The position numbers and the translations under genes were made by a program. From assembly GCF_035994185.1 (NCBI RefSeq), contig NZ_CP108538.1, forward strand, positions 4,875,501 to 4,939,500: a stretch of 64,000 nucleotides of DNA, given 5' to 3'. Shown here piece by piece: positions 17,753 to 25,723 of the stretch (position 1 is the stretch's first letter; each line of letters begins with the position of its first letter). Below the pieces are notes generated by a model. The model saw only the letters and a list, made by a program, of their open reading frames with translations, was not told the origin of the DNA and searched no databases. Origin of the DNA: Streptomyces sp. NBC_01217. GTDB taxonomy: Bacteria; Actinomycetota; Actinomycetes; Streptomycetales; Streptomycetaceae.

Positions 17753-17761
17753 ACAGACACA
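17745..17761. promoter_or_regulatory. Inverted repeat over the XRE start codon
   Basis: Arms TGTGTC (17745-17750) and GACACA (17756-17761) flank a 5-nt spacer and cover the XRE start codon (17750-17752) in the divergent promoter gap. It is a candidate autoregulatory operator. Confidence 0.4.
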
Positions 17762-17846
17762 TTAGCTTGAGGATGCTGATTGATAGACGCCTGGAGCTGG
17801 ACGTGATGACCGCGTTCGCCGAGGGCTGTACCGAAAGGGATGCCGC

Positions 17847-18077
17847 ATGTGCGAAAACATCACAGGAGGGCGACCCGGGGGGATGAGCCGGGAGGATTTG
17901 CTGGCCCTGCCGGTAGCCGTTGACCTGGAGACCGGTAATCGTGCCCTGGGTCTCGGCCGGAGCAAGGGGTATGAGCTGGCGAAGAGGGGCGCGTACCCGT
18001 GCAAGGTCCTGCGGCTCGGCAACGCCTACCGGGTTGTGACCGCAGATCTGCTGGATCTGCTCGGGCTGGCGGCGTGA
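17847..18077 (+). CDS. Xis-like small helix-turn-helix protein
   Basis: A 76-residue protein with a MerR/excisionase-type winged helix: DLLALPVAVDLETGNRALG, then GRSKGYELAKRGAYPCKVLR and a terminal YRVVTADLLDLLGL. Such proteins in actinobacterial integrative elements act as directionality factors or replication-module regulators. It is divergent from the XRE/int unit and upstream of the DUF3631 gene, with a hairpin (18181-18210) between. Start ATG 17847 is used; ATG 17883 is also possible. Confidence 0.75.
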   Translation: MCENITGGRPGGMSREDLLALPVAVDLETGNRALGLGRSKGYELAKRGAYPCKVLRLGNAYRVVTADLLDLLGLAA

Positions 18078-18180
18078 ACGGGCGGTGCCATAGCAAACGG
18101 TTCTGCGTTGAGCTGACACAGAATCGCTGGACTGTTGGCGGGTGTGGCCGTACGGTCCGTGTTCCCTCGGGCAACGAAGG

Positions 18181-18210
18181 GGGCCTCCGGCGACGCAACG
18201 CCGGAGGCCC
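18181..18210 (+). terminator. Hairpin after the Xis-like gene
   Basis: A perfect 12-bp GC-rich stem (18181-18192 with 18199-18210) with a 6-nt loop lies between the Xis-like and DUF3631 genes. It lacks a T tract, so it could attenuate rather than terminate. Confidence 0.55.
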
Positions 18211-18292
18211 GAGCAACCCCGAGCGGCCCTGGAAGAACCAACCCGGCGGCCAGGGCGCGCAAGCCCGCCACCGCCAGACGAGGAGCTGCCCC

Positions 18293-19618
18293 GTGGAACA
18301 CGCGGAAGCCGAGCCCTATTCCACCCCCGACAAGCCCGCGTGGCCGCCGGTCGCCGTACCCGGGCGGCCGGACCACCTCCAGGGCGAAACCCGCGAGCAC
18401 CCCGACCGCAGCGCCCAGTACGCCACCTCGGCGGGACACACCGCCCCACAGGCGGCACCGGGCCCGGAGGTGATACCTGGCGCTGAGTCGATCGCCGACC
18501 CGGAGCCGACAGCAGGGTCGGCGCTGCTGGACGAACTGCGCTCCCAGATAGCGAAGTTCGTGATCCTTCCCTCCGCTGAGGCGCTGGACGCGGTCACGCT
18601 GTGGGTGGCTGCGACGCATCTTCAACCCGCGTGGCAGCACGCGCCACGGCTGGCCGTGGTGGGGCCGGCGAAGCGGTGCGGCAAGTCCCGGCTGCTCGAC
18701 GTGCTGACCGAGACGGTCCACGAGCCGATGATCACCATCAACACCACGCCGGCCGCGGTCTTCCGGTCGATCACGGAGGAACCGCCCACCCTGCTGGTGG
18801 ACGAGGCGGACACGATCTTCGGCACACCCAAGCAGGCGGAGAAGAACGAAGAGATGCGCGGCCTGCTCAACGCGGGTCACCAGCGCAACCGTTACGTCAC
18901 GCGGGTCGTCGGCAACGACCACATCCCGCATCGGTTCGCGACGTTCGCGATGGCGGCGCTCGCCGGAATCGGCGACCTGCCCGACACCATCATGGACAGG
19001 GCCGTGGTGGTCCGCATGCGTCGTCGGGCCGAGGGCGAGCGCGTCAAGCCGTTTCGGTCACGCCGCGACATACCCGCCCTGCACGAGCTGCGGGACCGGA
19101 TAGCGCAGTGGGCCAAGCCGCAGATGGACGTAGCGGCGGAACGAGAGCCGGACATGCCGGTGGAGGACCGGGCCGCCGACACCTGGGAGCCGTTGGTCAT
19201 CGTCGCGGACCTCGCCGCCGGGCCCTGGCCCCGCCTCGCCCGCACAGCATGCGGGCGGATGGTCGCCACGGAGGTCGAAGTGGAAGAGGACCGGCCCGGC
19301 GGAGCGCGGATCCTGGCCGACATCCGCAGGGCCTTCGCCGCTCAGCGCGAGCCCGACAGCCTCACCACGGAGGACATCCTCCGTCTGCTCCGTCAGGACC
19401 CCGAAAGCCCCTGGGCGGAGTGGGGACGCGACGGGCTCACCTCCCGCCACCTGGGGGACCTGCTGCGCGAGTTCGGCATCAAGCCCGGCAACGTCCGCCT
19501 CGCCGACGGAACCCAGCGCAAGGGGTACACGCGCAACAAGTTCCTCGACGCGTGGCGGCGCTACTGCCCCACCGTCCACCCCGTGGACCACGGGACCGGC
19601 GTCCCCGAAGCGGGCTGA
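18293..19618 (+). CDS. DUF3631-type replication-associated ATPase
   Basis: A 441-residue protein. An N-terminal unstructured region (about 70 residues) is followed by an ATPase domain with a Walker A-like GPAKRCGKS and Walker B LLVDEAD, then RNRYVTRVVGN and a DUF3631-like C-terminal domain (DGLTSRHLGDLLREFGIKPG, KGYTRNKFLDAWRRYC) that looks like a DNA-binding winged helix. Proteins of this type occur in replication modules of Streptomyces plasmids and integrative elements, probably as a helicase loader or helicase/primase partner. GTG 18293 has GAGGAG 7 nt upstream. The iteron-like field directly follows the stop. Confidence 0.85.
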   Translation: MEHAEAEPYSTPDKPAWPPVAVPGRPDHLQGETREHPDRSAQYATSAGHTAPQAAPGPEVIPGAESIADPEPTAGSALLDELRSQIAKFVILPSAEALDAVTLWVAATHLQPAWQHAPRLAVVGPAKRCGKSRLLDVLTETVHEPMITINTTPAAVFRSITEEPPTLLVDEADTIFGTPKQAEKNEEMRGLLNAGHQRNRYVTRVVGNDHIPHRFATFAMAALAGIGDLPDTIMDRAVVVRMRRRAEGERVKPFRSRRDIPALHELRDRIAQWAKPQMDVAAEREPDMPVEDRAADTWEPLVIVADLAAGPWPRLARTACGRMVATEVEVEEDRPGGARILADIRRAFAAQREPDSLTTEDILRLLRQDPESPWAEWGRDGLTSRHLGDLLREFGIKPGNVRLADGTQRKGYTRNKFLDAWRRYCPTVHPVDHGTGVPEAG

Positions 19619-19634
19619 GCCCCACGGCCCCAGA

Positions 19635-19960
19635 TGCCGTCCCTGCCGTCCCTGCCGTGATCCCGCAGGTCACACGGCCTGCGCCCAAGACGGCAGTCGC
19701 GGCCAAGACGGCAGCGCGGCACTGCAGGGCGTGATCTTCCCCGGACGACGACCAGATCCGTCTTGTGCCGTCCCACGCGTCCCTGCCGTACCGCCGCAGG
19801 TCAGACCCGCAGCGGTCGGGACGGCATGACGGGCCCCGCCGTCCCGGCCGGCGCAGAGCCGGGATCGCCCCGCCCACCGGCCGGGACACCAGGGGCCACA
19901 CCGCGCCGTCCCGGCCCTGACCTGGGCTTGCAACGGCCAAGACGGCCAAGACGGACCACC
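19635..19960. repeat. Iteron-like field (TGCCGT/ACGGCA), possible origin
   Basis: TGCCGT occurs at 19635, 19644 and 19653 with an exact 9-bp period. ACGGCA, the inverse, occurs at 19690 and 19708 (18 bp apart). TGCCGT occurs again at 19766 and 19784 (18 bp apart) and ACGGCA at 19821. Two CCAAGACGG units with 9-bp period lie near 19937-19954. The field fills the non-coding gap between the DUF3631 and DUF2637 genes and looks like a helically phased binding array for a replication or regulatory protein. Confidence 0.6.
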
Positions 19961-19987
19961 AGACCACGGACCACAGGAGAACCCCGC

Positions 19988-20815
19988 TTGTCCCTCTCCG
20001 CCCTCTCCTCCCACCGCAAGTCCAGCCCGCCACCCCCAAGGCCGCAGCCGACGAGGCATGCCGCCGAGCGGTACGCGCTCGTCGCCGCAGGGGTCGTCAT
20101 CGTGGCCCTGACCACCGGCGGCTTCTGGCTCTCCTACGCCCACCTCGCCGAGGTCGCCGGACAGCACGGCCTCGGCAGTTCGCCCACCCGGCAATGGGCC
20201 TGGCCCGCGACCTTGGACGCGTTCATCGTCGCCGGCGAACTGCTCATGCTCCGCGCAGGGCTGCGCGCGGTCTCCGACGGCTGGGCCGTCGCCCTGACCG
20301 CGACCGGCTCGGTCGGCTCCATTGCGCTCAACGTGGCCGGAGTCAGCGGCACGGGCCATCCCGGCCCCGTGCCCCTACTCGACTACGTCGTCGCTGCCGT
20401 ACCCCCGACCGCGGCCCTGCTGGCCTTCGGCGTCCTGATGCGGCAGATCCACCAGCTCGTCGACCGGCCTACGGGCGAAACCGAATCGGAATCCGCCCTG
20501 TCGCCGGAACCTTCCGCTCAGCCGTCCGATCCCCTCACCGAGCGACCGGTGGCGATTTCCGCTCAGCAGGCGGAAGCTCCGCCGGCACCGAGCGGCAAGC
20601 CACGCGGTGGCCGTCCGGCCAGCGCGACGGTCGAGGAACTCGTGGACATCGGGCGAGTCGCCGCAGCCCAGGAAGGAAAGCTGACCCGTGATTGCGTTCA
20701 GCAGGCCATACGGGCCAAGGGACATACGGTCGGCGGCAAACGGCTCACCGAAGTGATGAAAACCCTCCGACGCGAACTCGACACCACGATCGGCACCAGG
20801 CAGAAGGGCGCCTGA
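19988..20815 (+). CDS. DUF2637/Spd-like membrane protein with C-terminal helical domain
   Basis: A 275-residue protein started at TTG 19988, with AGGAGA ending 7 nt upstream. Four hydrophobic segments fill residues about 28-150 (YALVAAGVVIVALTTGGFWL and others), as in DUF2637 proteins of Streptomyces plasmids. A disordered linker follows, then a C-terminal helical domain (GRPASATVEELVDIGRVAAA) that may bind DNA. These proteins are associated with plasmid transfer or spread; the mechanism is unknown. Confidence 0.8.
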   Translation: MSLSALSSHRKSSPPPPRPQPTRHAAERYALVAAGVVIVALTTGGFWLSYAHLAEVAGQHGLGSSPTRQWAWPATLDAFIVAGELLMLRAGLRAVSDGWAVALTATGSVGSIALNVAGVSGTGHPGPVPLLDYVVAAVPPTAALLAFGVLMRQIHQLVDRPTGETESESALSPEPSAQPSDPLTERPVAISAQQAEAPPAPSGKPRGGRPASATVEELVDIGRVAAAQEGKLTRDCVQQAIRAKGHTVGGKRLTEVMKTLRRELDTTIGTRQKGA

Positions 20816-20949
20816 CCGCCCAGCCGGTGGGCGCAACTCGCGCGCCCACCGGCCTTCGCCCTCGCCACCCGACCGCTTTTCCACACCTGTGGACGGGCCG
20901 ACGGCCATCCGCGCCGCCGGCCCACCCGCGCCACTCCGGAGAACCGACC

Positions 20950-21672
20950 GTGACGTACGACCCGCACCACCCCGAGACCGACCCTGACGAGCCACAGCCA
21001 CCGACGAAGCCGATGACGACGCTGGAGCGTTTGCGGCGCGCCTTCGGACGGGCTGCTCCTGGCGGAGCCAGTAGTACCCCGAGTCCGACTCAAGGCCGGT
21101 CTTCGGGGGTCTCCGCCGCGGGGGTGGCGGAGACGGCCCAGCGCCAGGGGGCGCCGGAGCAGGGCCTTGGGGCCGAGGGCGGCCACGACCCGGACACGCT
21201 CCACACCGTCCAGCAGCAGATCCTTCGCTCGGTGCCCGCCGCCGGCGAGCGATCCGTGCAAAACGTCCAGCCCACGATCCGCCGCTTCACCGGCACCAAG
21301 CGGACCGTCCGCGTCGGCCCACTGCGGTTCACCGGCGACGAACAGACCCAGCTCCAAGAGGCTGCCGCCGAGCACGGCTACAAGGGCGAATCCGGCTTCG
21401 CCGCCGACATCGTCCTCGCCTTCGTATCCGGTCGGTTCACGGCAAACCTGCCGCTGTCCGAGGACCGCCGCCGTACGCACATGTTCCGTGCCCAGGTGCT
21501 GCGCGAGCTCAACCGCATCGGCGTCAACGTCAACCAGATCGCCCGCGCGCTGAACAGCGACCTCACCCCGCCTGACATCCGCCAGCGCCTCAACGAGCTG
21601 CACCACTTGATGGAGCTGATCGCAGAGACCCTGCGAGAGCCGACCGACCCCAGGAAGGACCTGTCCGCATGA
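20950..21672 (+). CDS. mobC: MobC-type mobilization accessory protein
   Basis: A 240-residue protein with a disordered first 90 residues and a C-terminal MobC-like domain (VGPLRFTGDEQTQLQEAAAE, then LRELNRIGVNVNQIARALNS). MobC proteins bind oriT and help the relaxase. GTG 20950 has GGAG 8 nt upstream. The stop overlaps the relaxase start by 4 bp, so the two are translationally coupled. Confidence 0.88.
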   Translation: MTYDPHHPETDPDEPQPPTKPMTTLERLRRAFGRAAPGGASSTPSPTQGRSSGVSAAGVAETAQRQGAPEQGLGAEGGHDPDTLHTVQQQILRSVPAAGERSVQNVQPTIRRFTGTKRTVRVGPLRFTGDEQTQLQEAAAEHGYKGESGFAADIVLAFVSGRFTANLPLSEDRRRTHMFRAQVLRELNRIGVNVNQIARALNSDLTPPDIRQRLNELHHLMELIAETLREPTDPRKDLSA

Positions 21673-23402
21673 TCGCTGCCATCAAACCGTCCGGGTCCAA
21701 CACCCGTGGCCTGCTCGCCTACCTTTACGGCCCCGGCCGCCACGACGAGCACACCGACCCGCACATCGTCGCCAGCTTCGCGATGCTCGGCATGCCCGAC
21801 CCCGGCCGCGACGCGCAAGCCACCCTCACCCAGCTCGCCCGCCACCTCGACGAGCCCGTTCACCTTCGGAACAGCGAGTTCGGTAAGAAGGTCACCGACC
21901 ACGTCTGGCACTGCCCCGTCCGCGCCGCCTCCGAGGACCGTCACCTCTCCAACAACGAGTGGGGCGAGATCGCCCAACGCATAGTCGAAGCGGCCGGCAT
22001 CGCCCCGGCTGGCGACGACCTCGGTTGCCGCTGGATAGCCGTTCGTCACGCCGACGACCACATTCACATCCTCGCCACCACCGTTCGCGAGGACGGACGC
22101 CGCCCCAAGCTCCACGACAGCGGTATCCGCGTCGGCGACGCATGCCGCCAGATCGAGAAGGATTACGGCCTCCGCCAACTGAAGAAGGGCGACCGCACCG
22201 GCACCCGCCGACCGTCCCAGGGTGAGATGCACAAGGCAGACCGGCTCGGCTGGGAGCAGACCAGCCGCGAGTGGCTCCAGGACCGCATCCGCGCCGCCAT
22301 TCCGCACGCCACCACCGCCGAGGAACTCCTCGCCTACCTCGAAGCCGGCGACGTGGAGGTCAAGCCCCGCCGCGGACCCTCTGGTGACCTCCTGGGCTAC
22401 GCGGTCGGCCGGCCCGGCGACCTGAACAAGGACGGCGAGCAGATCTTCCACCTCGGCGGGAAGATCGCCCCCGATCTCACCCTGCCCAAACTGAAAACGC
22501 GCCTGGAAAGCAGCGCGCCGGAGGAGCACCCCACCGCCCGCCGCAACCGGCCCAGCACCCCCTGGCAGCAGGCAACCGAAGCCCTCGACACCCTCCACAC
22601 CCACCTCGCTGACACCAGTACCGGCGACATGGGTGACGCGCTGGCCCAGGCCCAGATCACTGCCCTCGGCGAACTCATACAAGCCACTGCCGAGAAGGCT
22701 CCTGCGGACCTGCGTGTCCAGCTACAAGCGGCCAGCAAGGCATTCGCCCGCGCCGAGCGCTCCCAAACCCGGTCCGAAGACCGAGCTGCCCACGCTCTGC
22801 GGGCAGCGGCCCGCGACATCGCCAACACCGCCACCGGCCCCGACGGCACCCTTGCCGCCCTCGTCGCCGCCATGGTCTGGGCCGCCATCCTCGCCGGACG
22901 CTGGCACGACGCCAAAGGCCACGCCCACCAGGCCGACTCCGCCCGGCAGGCCCTCCAGCATCTTCAGGCAGCGGCCGACCACGCCCTCGCCCCCACGCTC
23001 ACCGAACTCGAAGCCCGACGGCCCAAGGACGAGACTCGTCGGACCCTGGCCAGCGACGTACGCGCCGCCGTCCCCGAACACGCCGACCGGATCCTCACCG
23101 ACCCCGGCTGGCACGCCCTCGCCACCGTCCTGGCCGATGCCGAAGCACGCGGCCACCAACCCCACCAGCTACTCCAGGAAGCCGCCGCTCAACGTGAACT
23201 GACCACCGCCCGTCAACCCGCCCGCGTCCTGATCACCCGTATCCAGCACACCAGCCGCAACCCCGTACGCAACCGTCGAGCCGAAGCGGCCCGCCTGCGC
23301 ACCACCACGACCGCAGGAGCCCCCGTCCAGCAGAACCGAACCCCAAAGCACGCAGCAACCGGCTCGCCCACAGACAAGCGCCAACAGCCCCGCCGCCGAT
23401 AG
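21669..23402 (+). CDS. MobA/VirD2-family relaxase
   Basis: A 577-residue conjugative relaxase that would nick oriT and bind the transferred strand. The N-terminus MIAAIKPSGSNTRGLLAYLY holds a candidate catalytic Tyr, and the metal-binding motif is HADDHIHIL near residue 137. A coiled Ala/Arg-rich C-terminal half follows (residues about 330-560). It is coupled to mobC and followed by a strong terminator. No transfer ATPase is adjacent, which supports mobilization by a helper. Confidence 0.92.
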   Translation: MIAAIKPSGSNTRGLLAYLYGPGRHDEHTDPHIVASFAMLGMPDPGRDAQATLTQLARHLDEPVHLRNSEFGKKVTDHVWHCPVRAASEDRHLSNNEWGEIAQRIVEAAGIAPAGDDLGCRWIAVRHADDHIHILATTVREDGRRPKLHDSGIRVGDACRQIEKDYGLRQLKKGDRTGTRRPSQGEMHKADRLGWEQTSREWLQDRIRAAIPHATTAEELLAYLEAGDVEVKPRRGPSGDLLGYAVGRPGDLNKDGEQIFHLGGKIAPDLTLPKLKTRLESSAPEEHPTARRNRPSTPWQQATEALDTLHTHLADTSTGDMGDALAQAQITALGELIQATAEKAPADLRVQLQAASKAFARAERSQTRSEDRAAHALRAAARDIANTATGPDGTLAALVAAMVWAAILAGRWHDAKGHAHQADSARQALQHLQAAADHALAPTLTELEARRPKDETRRTLASDVRAAVPEHADRILTDPGWHALATVLADAEARGHQPHQLLQEAAAQRELTTARQPARVLITRIQHTSRNPVRNRRAEAARLRTTTTAGAPVQQNRTPKHAATGSPTDKRQQPRRR

Positions 23403-23411
23403 AAGTCGTCA

Positions 23412-23458
23412 CAGCCGCAGGGGACGGAAACCCGTTGGGTGACCGTCCCCTGCGGCTG
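23412..23458. terminator. 16-bp hairpin terminator between relaxase and cargo
   Basis: A perfect 16-bp stem (23412-23427 with 23443-23458) with an inner CCC/GGG pairing lies just after the relaxase stop. It faces the leftward cargo operon, so it can end transcription from both sides. Confidence 0.8.
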
Positions 23459-23525
23459 GTTGGTACGGCGTTCGCGCAGAGCCATTGCTGTGGAGAGTCG
23501 CGGTGACCGCACCGACCAAGCAGGC

Positions 23526-23897
23526 TCAGCCGCGGCGCAAGAATCCACTTCGTGCTCGATGCTTCCCCGCCCGACGTCCGCCAACAGGCTCTGCCTGAGT
23601 GGGGATCCCGGGCCGCGTCGAACGAACCGGATCATCGTTGAGAAGGATGGATTGCCAGACCTGCTCCTGAAGTACCCGGATGCAGGGGCCGCACGCGTAC
23701 ATCGCTGCTTGGGCACCGGCCACGCTCACGGGACCGATCCACAGGACACGCGTCCACTTCTGGCCGCAGTAGAGCCAGCAGAGCCCATCGATCCAGTGGT
23801 TGCCGTCGTCGGTACCTGCCGGTGCGGGCAGACCACCGTGAGCGAACTCGGCGATCCCGGGTATCACCCGGTGTGGTACGGCCAGTTCCATAAGCAC
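23526..23897 (-). CDS. Small Cys-rich protein of the cargo operon
   Basis: A 123-residue protein of unknown function. It has a Cys/His pattern that could bind metal: HGG early, CWLYCGQKWTRVLW in the middle and YACGPCIRVLQEQVWQ. The start is ATG 23897, or 23891 two codons later. It is the last gene of the leftward operon, 16 bp after the CYTH gene. The basic tail (GGRRAGKHRARSGF) may be disordered. Confidence 0.65.
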   Translation of the reverse strand: MLMELAVPHRVIPGIAEFAHGGLPAPAGTDDGNHWIDGLCWLYCGQKWTRVLWIGPVSVAGAQAAMYACGPCIRVLQEQVWQSILLNDDPVRSTRPGIPTQAEPVGGRRAGKHRARSGFLRRG

Positions 23898-23913
23898 AGT
23901 TCAGCCCTCAAGG

Positions 23914-24501
23914 TCAGTGGCCATGGGCGGCCACTGGGGCTGCCTCACTCTTGTCGGCGTCCGCGAAGAGGAGGGTGGGTTCGGCCAGGATGTCGCGGCC
24001 GGATTCGCTCTTGTAGATCTCATCTACGCTGCCGAACCGGGCTTCGGAGTAGTCGAGGTCGAGCAGTGCAGCTGCCTGTCGGACCGATGCCTCGTCAGGC
24101 CCTTCGATCTCGATGAAGGTGGGGAGGTCCGGCCAGGTGTCGAAGTCGAAGGCGACCTCGCCGAGGCGCCACTCCTCGCGGTAGTTCTCCTGGTACCGGA
24201 CCTCGCGCATGCCGAGGTTGCGGAGGATCTCGGCCAGGGCGTGCAGGTCCGTGACCTCGGTTTCGATCTCGGTGGTGCCGTCGATCGTGGTGGCGTCGGT
24301 GACCTGCTTGAGTGTCAGCGTCGATCGGGTGCCCTCGTCACGCAGCCGCACCCAGGCACCTCCTTCGAGGGCATCGTTTTCGAAGATCTTGCGGGTGAGA
24401 AGTGTGCGCGGGAACGCTTGGGCGGCACCGAGAGCGGTGAGCTTGGCCTGGAGGCCGGCGACGTCGATGGCGAGGAACTTGGCCTCGTACTCGTGCTTCA
24501 T
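23914..24501 (-). CDS. CYTH-domain protein (class IV adenylate cyclase/triphosphatase-like)
   Basis: A 195-residue triphosphate-tunnel metalloenzyme. The N-terminal signature HEYEAKF (ExExK) and alternating charged strands (TLTLKQV, TEIETEV, FDFDTWPDLPTFIEIEG) define the CYTH fold, which binds a triphosphate in a beta-tunnel. Family members make cAMP (CyaB) or cleave inorganic, thiamine or nucleoside triphosphates. Which applies is unknown. It lies 15 bp after the methyltransferase gene in the same operon. Confidence 0.88.
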   Translation of the reverse strand: MKHEYEAKFLAIDVAGLQAKLTALGAAQAFPRTLLTRKIFENDALEGGAWVRLRDEGTRSTLTLKQVTDATTIDGTTEIETEVTDLHALAEILRNLGMREVRYQENYREEWRLGEVAFDFDTWPDLPTFIEIEGPDEASVRQAAALLDLDYSEARFGSVDEIYKSESGRDILAEPTLLFADADKSEAAPVAAHGH

Positions 24502-24516
24502 GGGTTTTCCTTAGCG

Positions 24517-25164
24517 CTACGAGGGGGTGCGGGCCGCGAGGAGCAGGCCCATCCGGTGGGTGTGGTCCTGGAGCTGGCCGATGTGGGCTCGCTCGGCGAA
24601 CTCGTTCGTTCGCAGGGTCAGCAGAACGTCCCAGTCGCCGATGAAGTGACGCCGGAGCTTCTCGGGGGACGTGTAGTGCTCGATCAGGTGCTGGCGCTGG
24701 GTGACAGGCATCATGAACTCCGCGCCGAACAAGCCGTCCTGGCGTACGGAAGCCTGCATGCGGGTGACGAACTCGGCGAGCGGGCGATGGTGGTTGGCAC
24801 TGTAATGCCACGAGCAGCTCGTCCAGATGGCGTCGCACGGCATGTCCAGAGGCTCCCATTGAAGGAGGTCCTCCTCCACGACCTGCACGCTGTCGTAGAG
24901 CGATTCGAGCTTGAGGCGGTCGATGAGGCCCATCGCGTGAGCCCGGTTGTCACCCGGGAGGCTGACCTCGCCGCCGTGAAGAGCAAAGGGATCACGCTCT
25001 ACGGCGATCACGCGATAGCCGGCTGCGGCCAGCGGCAGGATGAACTTGCCGTCGCTCGCGCCGACGACCGCGACAGTGGCGTCAGGAGTGGCACGTTCCT
25101 TCAGCGCGGCGAGGAACTGGGGGAAGAAGGTGAGGGTGTGCTCCCACAGGCTCTGCGTCTGCAC
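24517..25164 (-). CDS. Class I SAM-dependent methyltransferase
   Basis: A 215-residue protein. Motif I is AVVGASDGKFILPLAAAG, followed by VIAVERD (acidic residue binding the SAM ribose) and AIWTSCSWHY (motif IV region). GTG 25164 is preferred, with AAGGAG upstream. A longer frame reaches 25263 but lies inside the kinase gene. The start overlaps the upstream kinase gene's 3' end by 83 bp, a long overlap that suggests coupled translation or a rearranged kinase tail. The substrate is unknown. Confidence 0.85.
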   Translation of the reverse strand: MQTQSLWEHTLTFFPQFLAALKERATPDATVAVVGASDGKFILPLAAAGYRVIAVERDPFALHGGEVSLPGDNRAHAMGLIDRLKLESLYDSVQVVEEDLLQWEPLDMPCDAIWTSCSWHYSANHHRPLAEFVTRMQASVRQDGLFGAEFMMPVTQRQHLIEHYTSPEKLRRHFIGDWDVLLTLRTNEFAERAHIGQLQDHTHRMGLLLAARTPS

Positions 25165-25723
25165 GGTGGTGTGCTCCTTGCGTGTCGGTGGCCAGGATCG
25201 CCTGGAGGACCTCGTCGGGGTCCAGGCGCGTGGTGTCCACGCGGTGCATCGGGAACTGGGCATAGGCGTCGGTAACCCGGTCGGCAGCGCCCTCGACGAG
25301 GGTGTCCCAGCGGGAGACCGGCTTGGTCCGCTCAGCGAGCCGACGTCGGCGCTCGTCTTCGTCGCACATCAGCTGGTAGGTCACGGGCTGCGGCAGGTCG
25401 GGCGGCAGACTGACCCCGAGACGGGCACCGAGAGCGCGGTGGGTGGCGAGGCAGCGAGCGAAGTAGCTCTCCACGACGACCGGGGTGCCTGAGGACAGGT
25501 AGCGCCGTATCTCATCGGCCGCGGTGAACAGCGCGGACAGGTAGAAGGACATCCTGGCCTCGGCATTCCCCCGCAGGTCCACCTCGCGCCGCAGAGGCTG
25601 GTAGAAGAGCGGCACGGTCGGGACCAGAACGGCTTCACGGGCTGCTGCCAGCATCGGTGCGATGGTCGACTTGCCGGTGCCGCGAAGTCCTTCGAGGCTT
25701 TCGAACAGCGGGGCGTCAGACAC
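25082..25723 (-). CDS. P-loop nucleotide kinase-like protein
   Basis: A 213-residue protein with P-loop EGLRGTGKST at residues 11-20 and a lid-like segment DEDERRRRLAERTKP, resembling thymidylate or deoxynucleoside kinases. The segment VVVESYFARCLATHRALGAR fits the DR(Y/F)-type substrate motif region, though no exact DRY is present. The last 30 residues (Ala/His/Pro-rich) overlap the methyltransferase start and look extra to the fold. It overlaps the radical SAM gene by 8 bp. It may phosphorylate a nucleoside, nucleotide or a related small molecule. Confidence 0.8.
   Translation of the reverse strand: MSDAPLFESLEGLRGTGKSTIAPMLAAAREAVLVPTVPLFYQPLRREVDLRGNAEARMSFYLSALFTAADEIRRYLSSGTPVVVESYFARCLATHRALGARLGVSLPPDLPQPVTYQLMCDEDERRRRLAERTKPVSRWDTLVEGAADRVTDAYAQFPMHRVDTTRLDPDEVLQAILATDTQGAHHRADAEPVGAHPHLLPPVPRRAEGTCHS

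Noticed and set aside
25082..25723. Naming the kinase as thymidylate kinase (tmk)
   Set aside because: The P-loop fits but the substrate motifs are not exact, and the gene sits in an accessory cassette, so a specific name would overreach.
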